NCBI GenBank assembly: GCA_029962745.1
Contig: CM057158.1
Span: 6,948,179-7,012,178, forward strand
Direction of reading: 5' to 3'
Source of the DNA: Echinometra lucunter
Lineage: Eukaryota > Echinodermata > Echinoidea > Camarodonta > Echinometridae
Length of the DNA stretch: 64,000 bases
Numbering within the stretch: the stretch's first letter is position 1; every line of letters begins with the position of its first letter. A program made the translations under genes and the position numbers. The notes below the pieces were generated by a model that was not told the origin of the DNA, searched no databases, and saw only the letters and a list, made by a program, of their open reading frames with translations. Positions 1 to 12,098 of the stretch are shown in pieces.

Positions 1-1361
1 CAAAATCTCACGCATCTTTTGAGACCAAATTCGTGACGTCCGGGCATGCGGTTCCGAAGTTACGTAACATTTTGTAGTGCACGTCAGACCAAGATTGCTC
101 AAAAATGTGATTTCATGTACATTTTCAATACAAATTGTGTTTTCATCCAAAATTCATAAATGTATGATTATTTCTACTTTTGCTGATTAAAATAAATTTA
201 GTTTTATTCTGTTTATGATCGCAAAAGTGTCTCCAAGAAATTTCATCGGAAAAAAAACCAATAAAAAACAAAATGTTAAAAAACAAAAGAAATACATAAG
301 AAATTTAAAATGCAATAAAATGCATAAGAAATCAATTTTCATACCGATTTTTTTTCCAAGTACATTTTCTATATACTACAAATAATGTCTACACCAAAAA
401 TTAGCAGTTTGGGAGCTTTGTTTAATGATTTGGAGCAAAATTCTGATTTCACGCATAATTAGCACAATTAATTACAAAATAAATTGAAATAATTTTGGAG
501 CAATTAACTAAACAGTTTGTAGATTACGTCGTGGGTGACATGTATGCCGATTTTCGACGACGGCCGAGATCTGGGGGGGGGGGGGGGGCGCGGAATCCGC
601 CCCCTCCCGGGCCGGCTGTGAGGTGGGTCCAAAAGACCTGGCTATTTTAGGGTTAGGGATAACATCCAACATCGCCATGATAGTTTAGAGTGGATATTTA
701 CGCCCCCCCCCCCGAAAATAAACTATTGGAATCCATTCTCGAAAGAGTATTTCAAAGCAATGTTTTGGAGTGAATTTCTATAAAAACTTAGGAGACCATT
801 TCCAAACGAAGTGATCCGATATATGACAACTTCTAAAAGAGGGGATTTTCATTCCATACATGAAGAGAGTGATACATTGTACCTCAATTTGATCCCCTTG
901 TAAATACCAAATATGCTTTACAGGTTTAATCAACCTTTTAAAGCTTTTTTTCGTCTCAAGTAATGATAAGAATGTATGCGTATTAATGTTTCGTTTTGGT
1001 TTCCTGAAAAACAAGTGCCTGGATGCAATATTCTTCGCATTCTTTTTCGAAGGTATGCTTGAAAAAAAATGATTGTGAGATTGAAACCCAATTCGAAAGA
1101 TACACTCACTTTCTTTTAGTACCCCCTCCCACTTTAGAAAATAATCGGGTAATGCAATTTTATACAGAGTAAGTCGGAGTAATTCAAGGTGATACAAAGA
1201 ACAGATGTAAATTCCTTTTAAGGAAAAGCTTTATTTTGGAAAAGGCTGACTGAAATTTATTAGACATGATGATACCATGACGATATATTCAAAAGTACAA
1301 TGCATTTAGGACATTAAACCTGATAGACGATGGAATTCCTTTTTAATTCTTTTCTAAATAG
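1..1361. other. Non-coding upstream sequence
   Basis: AT-rich DNA with no recognisable exon. It contains a G16 tract (573-588) and a C11 tract (703-713) about 115 bp apart and facing each other. This resembles the G-tract/C-tract arrangement of other elements in the window, but no clear terminal repeats were found here. The 139-codon minus-strand open frame at 778-1197 has no recognisable domain. Confidence 0.5.
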
Positions 1362-1414
1362 GAACTAGGGAGCATCTGCTACAGTATGATATCTGGGTAC
1401 CTTACAATGTTACC
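1362..1414 (+). CDS. Possible propeptide exon of the astacin gene
   Basis: A 53-nt segment sits between a strong acceptor (pyrimidine-rich, ending CTAAATAG) and a consensus donor (GTAAGT at 1415). In the one frame that ends in phase 0, as the next exon at 3029 requires, it is open and reads about 17 codons ending in QYDIWVPYNVT. That is plausible as part of an astacin propeptide. The splice signals are good, but the segment is too short for homology to decide. A chance acceptor-donor pair is the main alternative. The signal peptide exon was not found and may lie upstream of the window. Confidence 0.28.
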
Positions 1415-1524
1415 GTAAGTATAATTATGATTTTTATATTTTATTATTTCTAGGTTCTGAGTGTTCTGTCCGAATCATATACTCGTAGAATTTTAAAGTG
1501 AAATGACACAAAATCAGTGCAAGT

Positions 1525-1872
1525 CAGGGGCGGCTATTTCATGTAACGAGGGGGGGGGGGGGGGGGGCGGAAACAAGGAAGGCCTCCGCCGAAAATCTTT
1601 TTTCGAGAAGTGAGAGGGAGATGAATGTTATTATGCGAGCGAGCTAAAAATAACCGCAAAAATTATTAAAGAAGCTTGATTTTGCCATCAAAATGTATTC
1701 TAGGCCTAAAAAATATTTAAGTGGCCTAAAATTGGTCACCTGACTCAAAATAGAAGAATAATATAATATTAATAAGCTTTAAAAATCGAGGGGGTGATCC
1801 CCCAGAAAAAAATCGAGGAGGGGGGACATGTCCCTCCCGCCCCCCCCCCCCGATCGCCGCCTATGGTCCAAG
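1525..1872. mobile_element. Putative poly-G/poly-C inverted-repeat element
   Basis: The left end reads CAGGGGCGGC and is followed about 15 bp later by an 18-G tract (1550-1567). The right end has a long C tract followed by GATCGCCGCCTATGG. The ends are imperfect inverted repeats (GGGGCGGC against GCCGCCTA), each carrying its homopolymer just inside. AAGT occurs on both sides and could be a short target duplication. The interior includes GCGAGCGAGC, a word common in the poly-G elements of this window. Boundaries are approximate. Confidence 0.4.
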
Positions 1873-2585
1873 TTGTAGTTAGTAGCCACAGGATACTGAG
1901 AAAACGACCATGTTTAAAGAAGAAATGGCTTATGTTTGCTCTGAACAACTTACATCAGTGTTCTCAACTGAAGACTTTCGTTTACTCGATTTATATATTA
2001 TGGTAGCCAGAGTGAAAATCACTCCTTTTTCCTGTTTCCTTTGATACTTCTTCCCATGTCGCCTCATGGCACCTCATTTTCTGTGCACAAAAATTGAAAA
2101 GAAAAGAAGACAAAAAAAAAAAAAAAAGAGGTTCATGCAAGTGTTCTAAGCAAGTTTATTCTACCATCTTCTCTTTCATTTCCTTTCCTTTTCTTTGTTT
2201 TTGTCTGTAATCCCAAGAAACACCCCTTCAGTGGGCTCTTCTAACGGAAGAGTAATAATATCCACAGTCTTTTCACTAAGGCTATCATAATGTTTTCCCG
2301 AAAGCCTTCAATATTCTGAAATGCTCACTCACCATGGAAACTTACTGAAAGCTTCTTAATTCTTACTTACTTATTTATGGATACTATGGTAGCTTCTGAT
2401 CGCAGATTACGCACTGGTATTCATTTCCCAGTTCTGAAGTCTGGATGGGTGGGTAGGTGGGTGGTGGGTGGGCCAGCGGCGAATTTGTACTTGACAGTTC
2501 ACATCTCCAGTATTCTTCCAGACCGTTTTCAAAGCTTTACACACTGGGTTTGTGTATCAACTAAATCTTCACCAAAACTATTCCA

Positions 2586-2642
2586 GGGGCCCGTTGCACA
2601 AAACTCACTATAATAGTAACTTTGCTATTATAGTAACTCTTC
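2586..2642 (+). mobile_element. Truncated MITE end (GGGCCCGTTGCA type)
   Basis: The sequence GGGGCCCGTTGCACAAAAC is followed by a small inverted repeat (CTATAATAGTAAC, then CTATTATAGTAAC). This looks like one terminus of a MITE. No matching opposite end is visible before the fold-back element that starts at 2699, so it would be a fragment. Confidence 0.35.
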
Positions 2643-2698
2643 AAGGAATACTGGCTTTTGATTGGCTGTTGAGCATGGCATGTTTCCTCACTCTTATC

Positions 2699-2967
2699 TA
2701 TGGTGGCCCCGAAGCACGCTCGACAACAGGTCATGTGCGACGTGAATTTCGCGGCCAACTTTGCGTCCCAGTCTGGAATTTCGCGTCCCGGGGCATGAAT
2801 TTCGCATCCCGGATCATGAATTTCGCGTTACGGGTCATGAATTTCGCATCCCGGGTCCGAGTGAATTTCGCGTCACTGGTCGCGAATTTCTCGACTGGGA
2901 CGCATAGTTGGCCGTGGAATTCACGTCGCATATGACCTGTTCTTGAGCGTACTTCAGGGCCACCATA
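2699..2967. mobile_element. Fold-back element copy 1 with 21-bp internal units
   Basis: The termini are long inverted repeats beginning TATGGTGGCC and ending GGCCACCATA. They extend through CTCGACAACAGGTCA-like sequence for about 60 bp. CTTATC occurs directly on both sides, giving a perfect 6-bp target duplication. The interior is a tandem array of about six 21-bp units, each starting GAATTTCGC or similar and followed by a GC-rich half (GTCCCGGG-like). Two further copies lie at 8088-8429 and 40503-40786. No transposase is encoded, so it is probably non-autonomous. It sits about 60 bp upstream of the first recognised astacin exon. Peptide repeats read from it (NFASR) are a by-product of the 21-bp period. 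Confidence 0.85.
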
Positions 2968-3028
2968 CTTATCTTATAGTTGATGAAAATTTCTATAATT
3001 TAAGAGCTATTTTGCCTCTAACACACAG

Positions 3029-3137
3029 GAATACGGGGATCTAGAATTTGGAGCTACACTCAAGCGTAATGCAGCAAGAAACCGAGGATTCCAGTGGCCC
3101 CGTGGTGAAGTGTATTACTACATCGATAACACATTTG
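3029..3137 (+). CDS. Astacin gene exon: pro/mature junction
   Basis: Encodes EYGDLEF, a KR dibasic site, then NAARNR and the mature N-terminal strand [11 protein letters not shown]. It starts in phase 0 after TAACACACAG and ends in phase 1 at a GTATAA donor. EYGDL may be a divergent version of the FxGDI aspartate-switch of astacin propeptides, although it lies closer to the cleavage site than usual. That assignment is an inference. Confidence 0.88.
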
Positions 3138-4734
3138 GTATAAAAACATCTTCTTTCTTTTTATTCGTAGCTGAGAAAATCCTAATACCGTCAAAATCAA
3201 ATCAAATTTATTGAAATAAAATCTGGCCTTTGAAGAATTTTAGAAATGAACAGACAAAAGACAAAAATGAATGAAAATTATGTTTCATTAACACTTTGAA
3301 GGGAAAGAGTGTTAGGAGCACTATAATTGTGATACACTAAACATAATGTGCATGTATAAGGAGCGAAAAGCGTGAAAAGAACATTCTAGGCTAGTTTAAT
3401 GATGAGCAGTTCAGAAAAAATTGCTTTTTACATAACATACTTTGACTATGGGGTAAGAAAATGTGTAATTTCCAAGAAAATTGAGAAAATGTAAAATTTC
3501 ATGTAAAAAGTGAATGGAGACCTGCTCGCATATAATGTCATCAGTGTTGCCAATTTGCATAGCCGAGAGTAATTTACTAGAAAATGTAAATGAGTGTAAT
3601 TTCCTTATTCTTTGACCGATTTTGCTCATTTCTTTTTTAAAATGCTGTTCAAATTTATCTCCTTTTATTGAAACAGTGAAACTTCTAGGGTGGACTTTCC
3701 CTTTAAGAGAGAGAGAGAGAGAGAAAGAAAGAAAGAGAGAGAGAGAAACACACTCTAGTGCATGTAAAAAGTCATAAGCATTAATAACATTAAACCCATC
3801 TCTTTCCCATTTGTCTCCTTCGATCAGACTATGGTTCGAGATCCCGTATTGAAGAAGCCATTTCCCGTTACCATGCCTACACATGCATCCGGTTTATTGA
3901 AGCGACATATGAGCAAAACTACCTTCATATTGTACCGACAGAAGGGTAAGTCTTGTCCCCAGACACGAGGGTATTCAAAAGAAAAACGAATAATGAAATG
4001 CTCAAACCCTAGTTAGTCCTCCAAATCGATGGAGAAACCGACAAAATCTGGCCGATTCGGGCGATGTCGGTTTACCGCAAATTTCATACCAGAGCCATAC
4101 TAGTTTTCAGGCACAAGCCCTGGTCAGTGGAACACGCAGAGGAGTGTCTCAACTTTGAGACTAACTGAACTCTGTGGAGTTCCTGTACAGTAGCTGCTCC
4201 TGACGTTATTTGACACAGCCAGAGACTGACAAAGTTAGGCTCCACTCAAGACTTTATTGTGTTGAAGTTTCAAAATAGGTCTGTGCCTATAGACTAGAAT
4301 CACAAAAGACCGACTCTATTCTCCGATTTTTAGCCATTAAAGTAAAGTTTTCGAGTCATTCTTGTCGGTATGACGTAGGTATTAATCAAGAATTTAGAAT
4401 ATCACAAAGTAATCCCTCATCAATCCATTCTCAAGGTGTTTCTCTGCCGTGGGGATGCAGGGTGGAAGACAGATTGTCTCTCTTGGTGGAACGTGCACCT
4501 ACAACATCGGCACTATCATCCACGAATTCATGCATGCTATCGGCTTCCAGCACGAACAGTCGAGGTCGGATAGGGACGATTACGTCTGGATATACTGGCA
4601 GAATATCATTCCAGGTATTCCTGATGAGTAATGATAATAATGCTGACGGTGATAATAGTGATAGTAGCAGCATTAATGGTAGTGGTGGTAGTAGTAGTAG
4701 CAGTAGTAGTAGCAGTAGTAGTAGCAGTAGTAGT

Positions 4735-4820
<86 letters not shown>

Positions 4821-4845
4821 CAGTAGTAGTAGCAGCAGTAGTAGT

Positions 4846-4919
<74 letters not shown>

Positions 4920-4959
4920 CAGTGGTAGTAGCAGCAGTAGTAGTAGTAGCATTAGTAGC

Positions 4960-5006
<47 letters not shown>

Positions 5007-5031
5007 CAGTAGTAGCAGTAGTATTAGTAGC

Positions 5032-5075
<44 letters not shown>

Positions 5076-5132
5076 CAGTAGTAGTAGTAGCAGTAGTAGT
5101 AGTTGTTGTTGTAGTAGTAGTAGTAGTAGTAC

Positions 5133-5171
<39 letters not shown>

Positions 5172-5214
5172 CAGTAGTAGTAGCAGAGCAGCAGCAGCAG
5201 CAGCAGCAGCAACT

Positions 5215-5270
<56 letters not shown>

Positions 5271-5325
5271 TGTTGTTGTTGTTGTAGTAGTAGTAGTAGT
5301 AGCAGCAGCAGCAGCAGCAGCAGCT

Positions 5326-5416
<91 letters not shown>

Positions 5417-6119
5417 AAGTGGTATTAAATTTTCTTCCTTAATATTAATGTTCTCCATCATCACTACGGCTTTAGCCATGTTAGCAGGTGTGTTTAGCCT
5501 GTCTACCGCTGAGGCGCTCAATCATTCTTTTTTCCAATTTGCTATCATTTTTACATTTTTAATACAAGGGTAGAAGGTGAGAAGTGTAGATGACTGTTTT
5601 GCAGAAGGCCATAAGTACCATGTAAGGGATTCGAACCCTGCACCCTGTGCATCTTATTCCGTTGATTTGTCCACGAGACCACAATGAAAACTCTTCAACT
5701 TTTCTTTCTCTATTTCACACAGGAATGGAATTCAACTTCAACAAGTTCGACCAGGCTGCCATCGACCATCTGGGAACCAGTTACGATTACTATTCCGTGA
5801 TGCATTACCCACAGGACGCGTTCACCATCAACGGTCAGGCAACCATTGTACCGAGCCTGGGGAACTATCCCATTGGAAACAAGAACGATTTCAGTGAAAA
5901 CGACATCTACAAGATCAACGCTTACTACAACTGTGGAGGTGATTAGAATAAAAAAAGAAACTTCATCATGTTCATGATGCCTTAGTCATACCCCTCAAAT
6001 TGACTTTAAAAATGGCCGATTCTTGGACATGGAGGACATTGTTTCTAAGGGGGGGGGGGAGTTAGCTGCCGGTTTAGTATCAGTCTTGTCGATTTAACTA
6101 GGCAATAATGAATGATGAC

Positions 6120-6164
<45 letters not shown>

Positions 6165-9100
6165 AATGATAATAATAATAAAGATAATATTAATGATATT
6201 AAAATATAATAATGTAATAATTATTGTAATTGTTATAACCCAAGCAAAGCCAGATAGCCACTTAAATTGATAAGATGTCCATGCTTTAAGTCAGAGGAGA
6301 TGTACACAAGTCACACCTCTTTACCATGCTAACTGGCTCTAAATGCATCGATTTTCGGCTCGGCCTCTTTGGGTAAGGTAATTTGTTGTTGTTTGGTCTG
6401 GTGTTGGCCTCGTTGGTGTATAAAATTTATGGGGTATTACCATTACTACGATAATTTCAAATCATAACCCTGCATGTTTTGTGCGAATGCTTTTTACTAT
6501 AATTTTCATTCTGCTAAGGGACTGTTGAAGCATGCAACCTAAAGTGCACGTATAAAACGATTTATTCCAGTAAATCGAAAGATTTAGCATGACTAAAGTT
6601 GCAATATCAATCAACAGTGATCAATCTGAAACCTAAGTCACTCTGAATCGACATCGGCTGCAGACTATAAGGACACTCGGAAGAAGAGCTCCAACAATCG
6701 ACAACCACAGCTAACGACTGCCTAAGTCTCAACAGAGTGAAGATAGGATGCCGACCAGCGACAAAAAAAAAAGAAAAAAAGCTGCCGAATGTTCCCCAGA
6801 AATTCGAAATAACTATTAGACTAGGCGCAGATCGATTTCAATAAGGACTTCGATTGGTTGCATACAGAAACACCTGTCGGTAGCAGACCAGTTGTCAATT
6901 TATCAGCAACAACAACAACAAAAAAGATAGAGAGAGAGAGAAAAAAAAAGAAGAACAATAATGAGCAACCGCTCGTCGTTGGCAAACGTCACCAACTGGT
7001 CGCCGTCACAGAAAATCAGTTACGAACTATTGTCTCATCGTTTTAAAAACCAAACTGGTCGGCAGAAGGTTCGAATCAACATGAGCCATGTAGGGAGCAT
7101 CAAGTCGCTGCTCGGACTTGTCATTTGACTTCTTTTGTTTTTGATTTTAATTTTCTTTATGTTAATAACCCACCTTGTCTTGTCGAACCTCTTTTTAACC
7201 AGAAGAATGATGTTCTGATTTCTTTTTTTCTTTGTTCTACTTTCTCGAGCAGCTGCAGTCACTTGTTCCGACAGCAGCAACGGCTGTGCCAACTGGGCTC
7301 GTGGAGGCTACTGCTACGACCCTCGTTATCAGGACTATATGATTTCCACTTGTCCGGCCAGCTGTGGGCTGTGCACCGCTTCACCAGAACGTGAGTTGCC
7401 TGCCTTCAAACATAGAGATCTAGGATCTCCATGCCCTCAAACACTAATTACGCTCGGGCGTTAATTGCTCCGGGCCCCCTTCTCATGAAAGATGAAGAGT
7501 CAGGGTTAGGGTTAGGATTGCATTATGATTTGAGGTTCAGTTTAGGGTTACGTTTGCATAAAGGTTTTTTTTTGTAGGGTTACGGTTAGATATGTTGTTT
7601 AGCCCAGGGTTATCATGGTTATAGTCCAAGGTGTCAGCGGAGAGTTCGTATCCCACAACAGGTAAAAATGCTATTTTGGCAGGAGAGGAGTGGTGGTGGG
7701 GGGGGGGGGGGAGCGTCTCACTCATTACGAAATAAAAATAAGTGATCTTCCTGTATAGCGTCTCCCCAACCCTCCCCCTTAAACGCTGCTCCCCTCCTCC
7801 TTACGAGGCACCCTATCTTCCCTCTGTATTAAAGTCAGTAACCTCCCTCTGTAACAACGTCATAGTATCCCTTGGTTATAACGTCTCTACCCTCCCTCTG
7901 TCACAACAGGCATGACAGGGAAAGTGTACGTCTCTAGCTCCAATCCTTCTGTAGCTGTTACATTACCTTTGTAACAACAACATACCTTCCCTCTGTAACA
8001 ACGTCCCTAACCTCTCTCTGTAGCAACGTCTCTACACTCTACGGCACACCATGTATTCTTTCTTGGAAATGAACGTGGTCCTGAAAATAAGGTGGCCCTT
8101 AAGTACGCTCGACAACAGGTCACGGGCGACGTGAATTTTGGGGCCAACTTTGCGTCCCAGTCTCGAAATTCGCGACCCGGGATGCGAAATTCATGATCCT
8201 GCGTGACCCGAAATTCATGATCCTGCGTGACGCGAAATTCATGATCCTGGATGTGAAATTAACAGATCAATGACACGGGATGCGAAATTGATGACCCAGG
8301 ATGCGAAATTCGCGACTGGGACGCAAAGTTTGCGTCACGGGTCGCTAATTTCACGACTGGGACACAAAGTTGGTAGCGAAATCTACGTCGCACGTGACCT
8401 GTTGTCGAGCTTACTTCAGGGCCACCATATAAAAATGACCTACTTACTCTCGACGTTTCGGTAAGCATGTTCTTACCGTCCTCAGGAGAATGAATGAGTA
8501 GGTCCTTTCAGGAATACATGGTGTACCGTGAAGCCATACATTCTACCACCATGGAAACCTTCAAAGGACAGTTTCTACGCTCCCTCTGTGACAACGTCGC
8601 TATCCTCCCTTTGTAACCATCCCTCTATGACAACGTCTCTACACTCCCTCTGTAACACTTTTCATAACCTCTCCCTGTAAGACCGCCTCTCCCTTGTCTA
8701 CCTTCTATCTGTATTCCTCTGCCCCACGTTTCCCTCATGGAGAGCTGCTATAATAATTCGCCGACTTTTCCTGTGCGTTAGTATTTCATGTTGCTCCTTT
8801 TCTACGGGAAATACATCGTTTTGAGATGTCATCCCTGGCGAGTGGTATAGTTACAATACAACCCCACCCACCCCCAGGGTAATGTTAGTTTAATGATTGC
8901 ATATAATTTCAGAACACGTGCATCTTTATTCTCCACTTGAATTGTTCAAAGTGGTTCTTTCTTTTCCCTTCTTATTTCCATTCAAGTTTTCTTTCAGTAT
9001 ATTTTCGTTCATTTGTCTTGATTTTTTAGCTAAGCCTACTTACCCGACGGTGCAATGTCGGGACATGTTCAGACGTTGCCCCGAGTGGGCCCGGAAAGAG

Positions 9101-9861
9101 GAATGCGTGAACCCTGAGGCCAAGTCATGGATGTCAGCCAACTGTCCGGCGAGTTGCGGCAAGTGCACTGCTTCGCCAGGCCGTAAGTACCGCGGGGTAT
9201 GCCTCTCGAGAGCAACAGTCTACGAGAACGACGCCCCCGTCCTAGACCGACAGCCTACGACGCCGACAATGTCCGCTTAATTGAATGTTCAATAAATTTG
9301 AAGACATATAAATGCTGTGGATCATCATCAACATCATCATCATCATCACCACCACCATCATCATCTTCACCATCATCATCATCACCATCATCATCACCAC
9401 CACCACCACCACCACTACCACCACCACCACCACCATGATCATCATGATCATTATCATCATCATCATCGACTCTATGGCCGTACACAGCTGGGGGGGGGGG
9501 GGGGGCAGGGGGGCAGTTGCCCCCCCCCCCCCCGAAATTTTCAAGACTTAAATTCTTTTACTGAAAATTTTCCTAAATTCCACGAAAAGTGTGCACCAGA
9601 TCCTTCAATTTCAATTTAAAATATGCAACAGCCCTCATTATCAGCTCGGTCGCTTTGCTCCCTCACTTTCGTGCTTCTTCGAACATTTAAATATTCTTGC
9701 CCCCCCCCCTTGGAACAATTTCTTGCCCCCCCCCCATACGGCCCTGATCATCTCCATTCATCAGCTACATCTTCCTCTCCCTCCTTCTCATCATCTCCAT
9801 CATCATTATCATCATCACCATCATCATCACCATCATCACCATCACCATCATCATCACCATC

Positions 9862-9893
<32 letters not shown>

Positions 9894-9947
9894 CACCATC
9901 ATCATCACCATCATCATCACCATCATCATCATCACCATCATCATCAC

Positions 9948-9982
<35 letters not shown>

Positions 9983-12047
9983 CCATCATCACCATCACCA
10001 TCATCATCATCACCTTCATCAGTCACTAAGTGAAGCTTCGCAAAGGCTGTCAGAAAGCTTGTCAAGACTTACATGTCGGTCTGTCTCACTGGATGTCGTT
10101 CTCGTGTGCTGTAGCCAAGTAGTCAGAAGTAATAATAACACGATTGATTTTTACATAGGATAGTGCAGGATTTCATTGCGGGGGGGGGGGGGGGGGGGGC
10201 AACAGTAAGAAAACATCCAACCTCTCACAAGCAAAACACATACACACACACACACACACATACACACACAAAACAAAAAACAAAAAACAAACGAGCAAAC
10301 AAACTACAATAAAAGTTACCGGTATCACAATTTGAGGTGCCTCTAATGATCTCTGACGAGCAAGGAGGCAAAAAAGAATTCAAGATATCCGGTTGAGTTC
10401 TACAGTGGGACCGGGGGGGGGGGGGGGGGTAAAGGCCCCTTTCTCCCCCACTTCGTAGGTATAGTCATGCAGTCACGACTGTCTCAGTACGATGGTTTTG
10501 ACTTTGTCAGAATGGCAATAGCTTGCACAGGGGTCATTCTGCACAAACCACGATAAGATTTCACACATAAATTATTCGATAAATAACCATGATAATTATA
10601 ACGGAAATGATGTGAGCACGTTGACAAATTATGGTGCAATGATGTTCATCTACTTCATGCATTAGACAAAGTTCTAATAACCCTTGATGACTGAATCACA
10701 AACGTATGGGGGAGGGGGGGTGAAACGGCCGCGAACTCACTAGAAAAATAGCCCCCCCCCCCTCCCCAATTCGGAAACTCGGGAGGGTCACAGAGATTCG
10801 AGGGAAAATAACCATGAAAACAGCTCTGAAAATCACTGGGGTCTTTTCCTTTGATTTAGGGGTTTTGTGTGTGTGGGGGGGGGAAGGTGTGAGTGTGTGT
10901 GTGCGTGCGGGTTTTTTTTTCTGTTGTTTGTCGTTTGGTGTGCTTGTTTTCCACCCAACCCCTTACTGGACTTATGAGGTTTTCACGTACTTGGAGATTT
11001 AAATGGAAAAAGATGGAAGAATATGTGGCACGCTCATGTAATCGGAAACATGTTCTTTTACAAAAATATCAATCAAAATATATCAGCTGCGATTATTATC
11101 TCATTCCTGCATAACGTCATCCTTTCTTCTAGGCCCGTGTAGAGATGAGAGGAAGCAGTGTCCAGAGTGGGCGAGGAACGGAGAGTGTCTAACCAACACC
11201 GATTTTATGCTGCAGTATTGTATGAGGAGCTGCGGACAGTGCGATAAAAATGGTAAGCGTATGGGTACAAGAATATCAAGAGATAGCAGCGGTATAAGAA
11301 TACATGCCAATCGTCGAAATTCGTAAAATGATTTCAGTTCTACGGAAAAAAAAAACATATCTAAATATACAGGCTTAATTTTGTCATCCTGAAAAAGCTG
11401 GTCGTACCATATGAAACCAGAGACAAAAAGCAAAACAAAAACCCATCAACAAAATTTAGCTATTTTTCGTAGTGAACACATCAAAAGGAACTTGTTAGGT
11501 TATCATAGACGTTTCGGGGGGGGCTACAGCGGGCTTTAAAAACATCTTATTTGATATGTTCTGGTGATAAAATTAATTTCCCAATAAAATAAAGTTTCAC
11601 ATACTTCAGTTATATAAGTGCCGTATGCGACCTGTGGGTCTTTCATTAATAATTTACTCATAATCATAATCGACGTCATTACATCAGAAATGGGATGATT
11701 GAATTTTTTTTTTTTTCTTCATGAATTTTTACTTTGACCAGACTGCATGGACAATCATGAACTTTGTGAGACTTGGGCCCAGTATGGAGAATGTGACAAG
11801 AATCCTGCTTACATGCACGTCGAGTGCAAGGCCAGCTGCAACCTTTGTGGCAAGAATATCTCTCTCACTCGTAAGTATGATCTTGCGTTGTCTGGAGATG
11901 ATGATGATGGTAGTGACGATGAAGATAGTAACGGAGATGACGACGATAATGATGGCGATGACGATGATAACGTTGATGATGATTATGATGATTATGATGA
12001 TTATGATGATGACGACGATGGTGGTGATGATTATGGTGGGGGTAGTG

Positions 12048-12098
<51 letters not shown>

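Noticed and set aside
778..1197. 139-codon minus-strand open frame
   Set aside because: No recognisable domain; AT-rich composition with biased Lys/Phe content as expected by chance.
2552..2935. Open frame with repeated NFASR peptides
   Set aside because: The repeat is the 21-bp period of the fold-back element, present in non-coding context in all three copies.
4462..5521. Long poly-Ser, poly-Val/Ala and poly-Leu open frames on both strands
   Set aside because: They are translations of the AGT/AGC array; they run out of an exon past its donor and have no conserved sequence.
7502..7612. True interstitial telomere
   Set aside because: Only about two perfect TTAGGG units; the rest is loosely related.
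9199..10163. Poly-His, poly-Asp and poly-Met frames
   Set aside because: Products of CAT/CAC triplet arrays in an intron.
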